Shown here in pieces: positions 45,737 through 53,076 of a stretch of 64,000 bases of DNA. This stretch comes from Piscinibacter gummiphilus (GTDB lineage: Bacteria; Pseudomonadota; Gammaproteobacteria; Burkholderiales; Burkholderiaceae_C). The stretch covers positions 793,001 through 857,000 of the forward strand of contig NZ_CP136336.1 in assembly GCF_032681285.1 (NCBI RefSeq), in the 5' to 3' direction. The translations under genes and the position numbers were made by a program. How positions within the stretch are numbered: position 1 is the stretch's first letter; each line of letters begins with the position of its first letter. The notes beneath the pieces were generated by a model. It ran no database searches. It saw nothing but the letters and a program-made list of their open reading frames with translations, and was not told the origin of the DNA.

Positions 45737-45999
45737 GACAGCAACCCCAGGCTCTGGAACGCCCGCTCGGCGAAGCGCATCACGTCGCGCCCCAGCCAGC
45801 CGGCGGTGGCGACGATGGCCACCATCACCGCGATCAGGCGGATCGACTGGCCGATGTTCTGGTCCTGCACCTGCGTGACCGCCTGCAGCACGGCCACGAG
45901 CAGCGAGGTGACGGTCGACACCAGCACCACCGGCAGCGAGACCCACAGCACGATGAGCAGGCCTTCGCGGGTGAAGTCGAGGATGTTCTGGGGGGTCAT
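45733..45999 (-). CDS. sctS: Type III export apparatus protein SctS (YscS/FliQ family)
   Basis: An 88-residue protein with two hydrophobic helices, a core subunit of the SctRST export gate. MTPQNILDFTREGLLIVLWVSLPVVLV aligns in style and length with HrcS proteins, and VTQVQDQNIGQSIRLIAV is the conserved loop. I chose the ATG at 45999 because it gives family length. A TTG at 46017 overlapping the sctV stop (TTGA) is also possible. Confidence 0.95.
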   Translation of the reverse strand: MTPQNILDFTREGLLIVLWVSLPVVLVSTVTSLLVAVLQAVTQVQDQNIGQSIRLIAVMVAIVATAGWLGRDVMRFAERAFQSLGLLS

Positions 46000-46013
46000 T
46001 CGAATGGTGAGGT

Positions 46014-48086
46014 TCAAATTGCCTGCGGGTTGGTGACCCAGCCCACGGGTTGCAGGTGGACGTCTTCGTCGAGCTCCTGGTACGAGAGCACCGGCAGCAG
46101 CGGCGCCACCGGCTCGATCAGCGTCTTGACGTAGCGCCGCACGTCGGACGAGGCGATGGCCACCACGCGCCCGGCGCTCGCGCCGAGGATGCGGCGCACC
46201 TGCTCGCGCACGTCCTGCGCGGCGGCGGGGCTCAGCAGCAGCAGGTTGCCGCGCGGCGATTTCTCGATCGCGTTCTGCACCCGCTCAAGCAGGGCCGACT
46301 CGAACATGATGGTCTCGAGCTGTCGGCTCGCGCCGACGTAGCGGCTGGTGATGTAGTGGCCGAGGTCAATGCGCACGAGCTCGGTCAGCGCAATGGCGTC
46401 GGGCTCCTTTGGGCCCCAGGTCGCCAGGCTCTCGAAGATGGCGTGCAGGTTGCGGATGGGGATGCCCTCCTGCAGCAGGCGGCGCAGCACTTCGGCGATG
46501 CGCTGGGCCGGCACCACGCGCGACACCTCGGCGGCAAGCTCCGGCGCATCACGCTGCACCCAGTGCAGCAGGCGCTGCACTTCCTGCAGTCCGATGAGCT
46601 GGCGCACGTGGCGGCGCACGGTGTGGTCGACGTGCAGGCCCACCACCTCCTCTGCGCGCCAGGCCTTCGTGCCGGGCTCGGGGCTCGCGGTCCACACCAC
46701 GCGCGGGAAGGGACCGAAGGGCTCGGCCACCTCAGCACCGGCGGGCGGCGACACGGCCTGCGCCGGGTCGATGAGCCACCAGCCCGGGCGCAGCACGCCT
46801 TCGGACACCACCACGTCGTGCACCAGCACCTGGTAGCCGTGTTCACGCACGGCCTCGGCGTGTGCCACCTGCAGGCGCGGGAACACGGGGCCGAGGTCCG
46901 ACTCGACCGACGCCTTCACGGCGGTGAGCTGCTGGTCGAGCGCGAAGCGGTCGAGCGCGACATGCAGGCTGCTGGACAAACGCACCGCCAGCGGCGCGGC
47001 CACGGCGTGGTCGCCTTCGGTCTCTTCCGACACGGCGGGGTCGCGGTGCGAGATCCAGGCCGGTGTGCTGCGCCGTGCGCCCGCCCAGCGTGCGGCGAAG
47101 GCCGCGCCGAGCAGCGCCAGCGCCAGCAGACCGAACACCCACTTCGGGAAGCCGGGCACGAGCAGGAAGCTGCCGACAGCCAGGCCCGCGATCATCAGCG
47201 CGCGCGGGTGCGCCATGAGTTGCTCGCCGATCTGGCGGGCGAGTTGCGTGTCGTGCTTGCCGCCTGTGGTGACGCGCGTGATCACCACGCCGGCCGCGAT
47301 CGACACCAGCAGCGACGGAATCTGCGACACCATGCCGTCGCCCACCGTGAGGATGGCGTAACGCTGCAGCGCGGCGCCCACGCTCATGTCGTGCATCAGC
47401 GTGCCGATGGCGATGCCGGCCAGGATGTTGACGAGCGCGATCACGATGCCGGCGATGGCGTCGCCCTTCACGAACTTCATCGCGCCGTCCATCGCGCCGT
47501 GAAGCTGGCATTCCTGCTCCAGCAACTGGCGGCGCTTCTGCGCCTGCGCGGTGGAGAGCGCGCCGGCACGCACGTCGGCGTCGATGCTCATCTGCTTGCC
47601 CGGCATCGCGTCGAGCGCGAAGCGCGCCGCCACCTCGGCCACACGCTCCGAGCCCTTGGCGATCACGATGAACTGGACGATGGCGATGATGAGGAACACC
47701 ACGCCGCCGACCACCACGTTGTTGCCGACGATGAGCTTGCCGAAGGTGTCGATGATGTGGCCGGCATTGGCCTGCAGCAGGATCAGCTTGGTCGACGCGA
47801 TGTTGAGCGCCAGGCGAAAGAGCGTGGTGAAGAGCAGCAGCGACGGGAAGGTCGAGAGCGAGAGCGCCGACGGCACATACATCGCCACGATCAGCAGCAC
47901 CAGGCTCACCGCTAGGTTGCAGGCGATCAAGAGGTCGAGCAGCGGCGTGGGCAGCGGCAGCACGAAGAGCGCCACGATGGCCACGAGCATGCCGGCCAGC
48001 ACCAGGTCGTGGTGCCGGCCTGCGCTTCGCATCAGGTCACGCAAGCCACTGCCGGTGGGCTGGAAGCTGGTGCTCGTGCTGGCCAT
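46014..48086 (-). CDS. sctV: Type III export gate protein SctV (YscV/FlhA family)
   Basis: A 690-residue protein with about seven or eight N-terminal transmembrane helices and a large cytoplasmic nonameric domain. Signatures include LSLSTFPSLLLFTTLFRLAL, GNNVVVGGVVFLIIAIVQFIVIAKGSERVAEV in pieces, FALDAMPGKQMSIDADVRAG and LTVGDGMVSQIPSLLVS. The C-terminus receives substrates and chaperones. It is the first gene of the long minus-strand operon, so its upstream region should hold the main promoter. Confidence 0.97.
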   Translation of the reverse strand: MASTSTSFQPTGSGLRDLMRSAGRHHDLVLAGMLVAIVALFVLPLPTPLLDLLIACNLAVSLVLLIVAMYVPSALSLSTFPSLLLFTTLFRLALNIASTKLILLQANAGHIIDTFGKLIVGNNVVVGGVVFLIIAIVQFIVIAKGSERVAEVAARFALDAMPGKQMSIDADVRAGALSTAQAQKRRQLLEQECQLHGAMDGAMKFVKGDAIAGIVIALVNILAGIAIGTLMHDMSVGAALQRYAILTVGDGMVSQIPSLLVSIAAGVVITRVTTGGKHDTQLARQIGEQLMAHPRALMIAGLAVGSFLLVPGFPKWVFGLLALALLGAAFAARWAGARRSTPAWISHRDPAVSEETEGDHAVAAPLAVRLSSSLHVALDRFALDQQLTAVKASVESDLGPVFPRLQVAHAEAVREHGYQVLVHDVVVSEGVLRPGWWLIDPAQAVSPPAGAEVAEPFGPFPRVVWTASPEPGTKAWRAEEVVGLHVDHTVRRHVRQLIGLQEVQRLLHWVQRDAPELAAEVSRVVPAQRIAEVLRRLLQEGIPIRNLHAIFESLATWGPKEPDAIALTELVRIDLGHYITSRYVGASRQLETIMFESALLERVQNAIEKSPRGNLLLLSPAAAQDVREQVRRILGASAGRVVAIASSDVRRYVKTLIEPVAPLLPVLSYQELDEDVHLQPVGWVTNPQAI

Positions 48087-48374
48087 GGATGGGGTGCGGG
48101 TGTGGGTTGAAGGCGTGTCGCCGCGCGCACGGACCGTGAGAAAAGCCCGTGAGAAATCGCACGATCGGGCGGACTCTAAGTGGCGCATCAGGCCCGCAGC
48201 AACCACGAGTTCTCGTAGCCACGTGTTCCCTGATGACGCACTGCTGACTACGAATTTGCGTACTTTCTCGACGCGGATCGTTTGGGTACGCTGCGTCGCC
48301 CCGACCCCCTCGACACCACTTGCGAAGGGATGGCCCTGACACGCGGATGTCACGTTGATGGAGTGAGTGCAGAG
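48087..48374. promoter_or_regulatory. Divergent control region sctV / sctQ
   Basis: This roughly 290-nt spacer must hold promoters for both arms of the type III locus. The clearest element is ACGAG-TT-CTCGT (48205-48216), two 5-bp arms around TT. I found no PIP box (TTCG-N16-TTCG) and no clear sigma-54 or HrpL box. It is slightly more AT-rich around 48241-48285 than its surroundings. Confidence 0.5.
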
Positions 48375-49499
48375 ATGGTGGCCACGCTGGTTCACGACGC
48401 GGTGACGGAGCTCGGCGCGGCGACGCTTCTGCCGCGGGCCGACGAAGCGACCGTGCGTGCGCTCAACCGTCTCTACGCGAGCGCGGCGCTGCACGCGGTG
48501 ACGGCAGGCGGCAAGAATTACCGGCTCGCCTGGCGGCTCGATGGCGCAGCCGAGGGCGGCCTCTACGAACGCTACCGCTTCAAGCTCGGCCCGCACGTCG
48601 GCCACCTCGGCCTCGATGCGCCGAGCGTCGAGGCCCTGCTCGGCGAGCCGCGCGGCCACCTGCTGCCGCGCGACCTGCGCTACATCCTGCTCGCCGACGC
48701 GTTGCACCCGCTGGTCGACACGCTGGAGAAGACGCTGCGCCTGCACTTCGAATGGCAGCCGCCTGATGGTGACGCGCGCGAGCCGCGCGGGCCGCTCGAC
48801 GATCCTCAGCGTGCCGCGGTCTTCACCGCCGCATCGGAAGACGGTGCCACGCGGCTGCGCGGCTTCATCCAGCTGGAGTCGCCCGCCGCACTCGACGCGC
48901 TGGTGCCGCCGCACGTCCGTGCTCGATCACCCGCCGGCCCCACGAGCCCGATGGTGGACGCGCTGTTCGAGCGCCTGCGCTTTCCGCTGGCCTTTCGCAT
49001 CGGCACCACGCCCATCCGCTTGCGCGAGGTGGCCAGCATCCGGCCCGGCGACATCGTCAGCATCGAGCAGTGGGCTTCGTCGGGCGCGGCCATCGTGCTG
49101 ACCGCCGAGCTGGGGGGCCACGCGGGGCGACAACTCGTGGCGCACGCCGAAGGCTCGCGCATCACCGTCCAGCAATCGAAAGAACCTGCCATGAACCGAG
49201 ACATGCCCCTTGCCGCCCCCGCTGCGGCGGCCGACGCCGCCGAGCCGAGCGCCCATCTGCCCATCGACCGGCTCGACGCGCTGGAGGTGGCGCTGCGCTT
49301 CGAGGTGGGCGACCTCTCGCTCTCGCTCGGCGAACTGAAGAACATCCGCCCCGGCCATGTGTTCGACCTCGGCCAGCCGCTCAACCGCTGCACGGTGCGC
49401 ATCGTCGCGCACGGCAATGTGCTGGGCAAAGGGCACCTGGTCGCGGTCGGCGACCGCCTCGGCGTCAGGGTGTCGGAGTTCGCGCCCAACGAGATCTGA
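48375..49499 (+). CDS. sctQ: Type III sorting-platform / C-ring protein SctQ
   Basis: A protein of about 374 residues ending in two SpoA domains: FRIGTTPIRLREVASIRPGD (first) and LRFEVGDLSLSLGELKNIRPGH followed by GQPLNRCTVRIVAHGNVLGKG (second). The N-terminal part is poorly conserved, as in YscQ/HrcQ. The start is uncertain: the ATG at 48375 has a GGAG 11 nt upstream, the ATG at 48330 has an SD too close to it, and a TTG lies at 48282. It is divergent from sctV and 12 nt ahead of sctR. Confidence 0.9.
   Translation: MVATLVHDAVTELGAATLLPRADEATVRALNRLYASAALHAVTAGGKNYRLAWRLDGAAEGGLYERYRFKLGPHVGHLGLDAPSVEALLGEPRGHLLPRDLRYILLADALHPLVDTLEKTLRLHFEWQPPDGDAREPRGPLDDPQRAAVFTAASEDGATRLRGFIQLESPAALDALVPPHVRARSPAGPTSPMVDALFERLRFPLAFRIGTTPIRLREVASIRPGDIVSIEQWASSGAAIVLTAELGGHAGRQLVAHAEGSRITVQQSKEPAMNRDMPLAAPAAAADAAEPSAHLPIDRLDALEVALRFEVGDLSLSLGELKNIRPGHVFDLGQPLNRCTVRIVAHGNVLGKGHLVAVGDRLGVRVSEFAPNEI
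49191..49499 (+). CDS. Possible internal translation product SctQ-C
   Basis: An in-frame ATG (MNRDMPLAAP) lies between the two SpoA domains, in a low-complexity Ala linker, with AAAGAA 8-13 nt upstream. A second Met follows four residues on. It would yield a 102-residue protein holding only the last SpoA domain. SctQ genes of Yersinia, Salmonella and Shigella make such a short form from an internal start, and it is needed for platform assembly. Here it is inferred only. Confidence 0.45.
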   Translation: MNRDMPLAAPAAAADAAEPSAHLPIDRLDALEVALRFEVGDLSLSLGELKNIRPGHVFDLGQPLNRCTVRIVAHGNVLGKGHLVAVGDRLGVRVSEFAPNEI

Positions 49500-49511
49500 G
49501 GCGCCGCGCGC

Positions 49512-50171
49512 ATGGAATCCGGACTGCCCGACCCGCTCACCCTCGTCGCGCTCATCGTCGCCTTCGGCATCGCGCCCTTCGTGGCGCTGATGGTGACGAG
49601 CTACACCAAGCTCGTGATCGTGCTCGGCCTGCTGCGCACCGCGCTTGGCCTGCAGCAGACGCCGCCCAACATGGTGCTGAACGGCATCGCGATCATCCTG
49701 TCGGTCTACATCATGGCGCCGGTGGGCATGGACGTGTCGGACGCGCTGCGCAACCGCAGCTTCGGCACCAAGGGCGAGGGCCTCAACGACATCATGGCGG
49801 TGGTCGATGCGGCGAAGGCGCCGCTCAAGGAATTCCTGAAGAAGCACACCCACGAGCGCGAGCGCCAGTTCTTCCTGAAATCGGCCTCGTCGATCTGGCC
49901 GCAGGCGCGTGCCGAGAAGCTGCAGTCGGACGACTTCATGGTGCTGGTGCCGAGCTTCACGCTGAGTGAGCTGACCCGCGCCTTCCAGATCGGCTTCATC
50001 ATCTACCTGGTCTTCGTGGTGGTCGACCTCATCGTGGCCACCGTGCTGCTCGCGCTCGGCATGTCGATGATCGCGCCCACGACCATCTCGCTGCCGTTCA
50101 AGCTGCTGCTCTTCGTGATGCTCGACGGCTGGACGCGCCTCGTGCACGGGCTGGTGCTGTCGTACCGCTGA
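49512..50171 (+). CDS. sctR: Type III export apparatus protein SctR (YscR/FliP family)
   Basis: A 219-residue inner-membrane protein of the SctRST gate. It contains the family core VTSYTKLVIVLGLLRTALGL, QQTPPNMVLNGIAIILS and, at the end, PSFTLSELTRAFQIGFIIYL and SLPFKLLLFVMLDGW. Length and motifs are complete. It is the second gene of the plus-strand sctQ-sctR pair and ends 6 nt from the convergent MalT-like gene. Confidence 0.97.
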   Translation: MESGLPDPLTLVALIVAFGIAPFVALMVTSYTKLVIVLGLLRTALGLQQTPPNMVLNGIAIILSVYIMAPVGMDVSDALRNRSFGTKGEGLNDIMAVVDAAKAPLKEFLKKHTHERERQFFLKSASSIWPQARAEKLQSDDFMVLVPSFTLSELTRAFQIGFIIYLVFVVVDLIVATVLLALGMSMIAPTTISLPFKLLLFVMLDGWTRLVHGLVLSYR

Positions 50172-50177
50172 GGCGGC

Positions 50178-52883
50178 TCACTCCACCAGCTGCAACTCCC
50201 GCCCCCGCGCCACGGCGCTGGTGCGGCTCGTCGCGTCCAGCTTCATGTAGAGATTTCGCAGATGCCACTTGATGGTGTTGAGCGCCATGCCCGACGCGCG
50301 GCTGATCGACTTGTTGCACAGCCCCTTCGACAGCAGCTGCAGCACCTCCAGCTCACGGTCGGTCAGCGGCTCGCGCGCCGGCACGGCAGGCGCCGCAGCG
50401 CCCGCCACCTGATGCGCCTGCGGTGACACCGGGGCCAGCGCCGTCAATCCCAGCCACTGCCGGAACGGCTTCGCCGGCAATGCGATCTCGAGCTTGCCCG
50501 CCGCAAACGCCGAGCGGATGAAGGTCGAGAACCGCGGCACGTCATCGAACACCGCCCGCGAGAAGCCCGCCTTCTGGTCGTGCATGAGGCTGCGCTTGAG
50601 CACCTCGTAGGCCAGCTTGTCGCGCCCCGCGCTCCAGTGGCACACCGCCAGCGCGAAGTCGAGCGACATGCGCCGTGCCACGCGCCCCGCGCCGTCGGCA
50701 CTCTCGCGGATCACCTGCAGCAGCGCCCGCGCGCGGTCGTGCTCGCCGCCCTGCATCGCCAGCAGCGCGGTCGCAAAGCCGCAGCGTGCCCACGCCTCCT
50801 CGTAGCGGCGCGGGGCCGACCATTCGCCGTGGCCTTCGCGCTCGCGCAGGCCGAAGCTCGCCGCCGTGGTGTCGGCCAGCGCCACATCGTTCGACTCCAG
50901 CCCGAGCCGCACCTTCTCGTAGCAGATCTCGGCGAGGTAGCGCGGGTGGCCCACGTCGTCGAGCACGCTGTGGGCCACGTCGAGCAGCCCGATGGCCTCG
51001 TCGAAGCGGCCTTCCATCGCCTTCAGGCGCGCGAGCACCACGTGGGCCGCGCAGTACACCCAGGGCGTGGAGCACATCGCCACGTGGGGGATGAGCTCCA
51101 GCAGCAGGGCGCGTGCGCCATCGAGGCGGCCACGCTCGTAGCGTGCGCAGGCGAGCGTGACGGCGGCGTTGACCCACGCGGGCGACTGCGGTGCGCTCTT
51201 GAGCGCGGCGTAGTTGCGTGCCGAGATGCGTGCGGCGCTGCGCAGGTTGCCCTGCTGGTACTCGGCAGCGCACAGCAGCGTCTCGGTGTGGCTGGTGAGG
51301 TAGGGCGTCACGCAACGCACGCCGATGTCGCGCGCGCGCAGCGCCATGCGGCGCGCTTCGTCGAACTGGTTGCGGCCGAGCAGGCTGGTGGCTTGCGCCG
51401 CGATGAGGATACCGGTGAAGAAGGGGTCGGGCATCTGGTCGCCTTCAAGGTAGCGCTCCACCGACTCCTGCTTGCCGAACACATCACCGCAGATCAGCCG
51501 GTGCAGCACCCGGAAGCGGTACTGCACCACCTCGTTGTGCTCGCGCCCCGGGTGGTTGCGCGCGAGGTAGAGGATGCGCCGCGCCTCCACCAGCCGGTGC
51601 GCGAGCACGAGGCTGAGGATGTAGGCGCAGCAGATCTCGTCGCGGCTCACGATCTCGTCGCTGCTCAGGTGCGCGAGCCAGCGCATCACCACCAGCGGGT
51701 CGCCTTCGCGGATCCAGTCGACGGCGCAGGTGTCCATCGCGTCGACCAGCCAGGCGCGGTCGTTCGAGGCCAGCGCATGCTTGAGTGCTTCTTCCTTCAG
51801 CCCTTGTGCGAGGAACCAGCGGCTCGCCTTCTGGTGCAGCGAGGGGATGGCATCGGGCTCTTCACGCGCCAGCCGGTCACGCGCGTAGCCGAGCAGCAGC
51901 GCGTGCAGGCGGTACCACTGGCGCTGCTCGTCGAGCGGAATGAGGAAGAACTCCGACTGCTCCAGCCGGTCGAGCAGCGCGTAGCCGCCTTCGTCGCCGG
52001 TGAGGGCGTTGCACAGCGCGCCGTTCAGCCGGTCGGCGATGGCGCAGCGCACGAGCAAGCGCTGTGTCTCGGCGGGCAGGTCGCGCAGCAGCACCTCGTC
52101 GAAGTAGCGCACCACGCCGCGGTGCGCGCCGTTGAAGTTGTCGGCGCTGGCGGGCGCTTGCGCGCCGAGGGCGCGGAACGCGAGCTTCACGCCGGCGCAC
52201 CAGCCTTCGGTGGTGGCCATCACGCTCGCGATCTCAGCCTCGGCCCACGTGCGGCGGTGCAGGGTGAGGGCGAGGGCGCGGACCTCCTGCGCGTTGAACG
52301 CAAGGTCTCGCGCGCCGAGCACTTCGCACTGGTCGCTGAGCTGCAGCTGGCTCACGCACAGGCCCGGCGCGCAGCGGCTCGCCACGATCCAGTGCACATG
52401 GGCGGGCGAGTTCAGCACGAGGTATTCGACGGCGCGGATGAGGCCTTGGCCATGGCCGTTTTCATGCAGCGCTTCGAAGCCGTCGACCACGATGCACAGC
52501 CCCTGCGGCGCGCGGTCGAGCGTGTCGAGCAGCATCGCCACGCCCAGCGAGTCGGCGGTGGGCAGCGCCTCGGGCAGCGTCACGCCCGCGGCCTGCAGCG
52601 CCGCATGCAGGTAAGTGAAAACGCGAGCCTGCCGGACGATGAGCGCATCGAGCGACAGCCAGGCCACCTGCCGCTCGCCGCGCACGCTGTCGTGCCACTG
52701 CGAGAGCGACGTGGTCTTTCCCGAGCCGGCCGGCGCCACCACGGCGAGCAGGCGCGCACGCGAGGCGGCGTCGATGCGCGCCACCAGCGCCTCGCGGCGC
52801 ACGGCCGAAGCCGGCAGCAGCATGGGGCGCAGCTTGGCGGCACAGACAGGCTGACCTGTCGACAACTCAGCAGCAGCCTGCAT
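50178..52883 (-). CDS. MalT/LAL-type large ATP-binding LuxR-family regulator
   Basis: A protein of about 901 residues: an N-terminal STAND/AAA-type NTPase (Walker A VVAPAGSGKTTS; Walker B-like GLCIVVDGFEALH), an extended TPR-like helical sensor region in the middle, and a C-terminal LuxR HTH (PLTDRELEVLQLLSKGLCNKSISRASG, then LNTIKWHLRNLYMKLDATSR). The ATG at 52883 has an excellent AAGGAAGAGG site upstream; an in-frame GTG 8 codons earlier is the alternative. Its 3' end meets sctR after 6 nt, and it is divergent from the cytochrome gene, either of which it could regulate. Confidence 0.92.
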   Translation of the reverse strand: MQAAAELSTGQPVCAAKLRPMLLPASAVRREALVARIDAASRARLLAVVAPAGSGKTTSLSQWHDSVRGERQVAWLSLDALIVRQARVFTYLHAALQAAGVTLPEALPTADSLGVAMLLDTLDRAPQGLCIVVDGFEALHENGHGQGLIRAVEYLVLNSPAHVHWIVASRCAPGLCVSQLQLSDQCEVLGARDLAFNAQEVRALALTLHRRTWAEAEIASVMATTEGWCAGVKLAFRALGAQAPASADNFNGAHRGVVRYFDEVLLRDLPAETQRLLVRCAIADRLNGALCNALTGDEGGYALLDRLEQSEFFLIPLDEQRQWYRLHALLLGYARDRLAREEPDAIPSLHQKASRWFLAQGLKEEALKHALASNDRAWLVDAMDTCAVDWIREGDPLVVMRWLAHLSSDEIVSRDEICCAYILSLVLAHRLVEARRILYLARNHPGREHNEVVQYRFRVLHRLICGDVFGKQESVERYLEGDQMPDPFFTGILIAAQATSLLGRNQFDEARRMALRARDIGVRCVTPYLTSHTETLLCAAEYQQGNLRSAARISARNYAALKSAPQSPAWVNAAVTLACARYERGRLDGARALLLELIPHVAMCSTPWVYCAAHVVLARLKAMEGRFDEAIGLLDVAHSVLDDVGHPRYLAEICYEKVRLGLESNDVALADTTAASFGLREREGHGEWSAPRRYEEAWARCGFATALLAMQGGEHDRARALLQVIRESADGAGRVARRMSLDFALAVCHWSAGRDKLAYEVLKRSLMHDQKAGFSRAVFDDVPRFSTFIRSAFAAGKLEIALPAKPFRQWLGLTALAPVSPQAHQVAGAAAPAVPAREPLTDRELEVLQLLSKGLCNKSISRASGMALNTIKWHLRNLYMKLDATSRTSAVARGRELQLVE

Positions 52884-53076
52884 CAACGCTCGCACCTCTT
52901 CCTTCACCGCATGACCGCGGTTCGCCGCGAAATCTAGGCCTCACCCCGGGCAACGCCTATTAGGTGCAGCCCCGAGCCGGCGGAGGGGGGCGGCCCACCC
53001 TTTTGAACGTTGATCCGCGTGGCCCTCGGGGGATACCGTCCGCGCCTTTGTTGCAGCCAGCTAGAGGAGACAAGGC

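Noticed and set aside
48087..48374. PIP box or HrpL box for the T3SS
   Set aside because: Reading both strands, no TTCG-N16-TTCG or GGAACC-N15/16-CCAC arrangement was seen.
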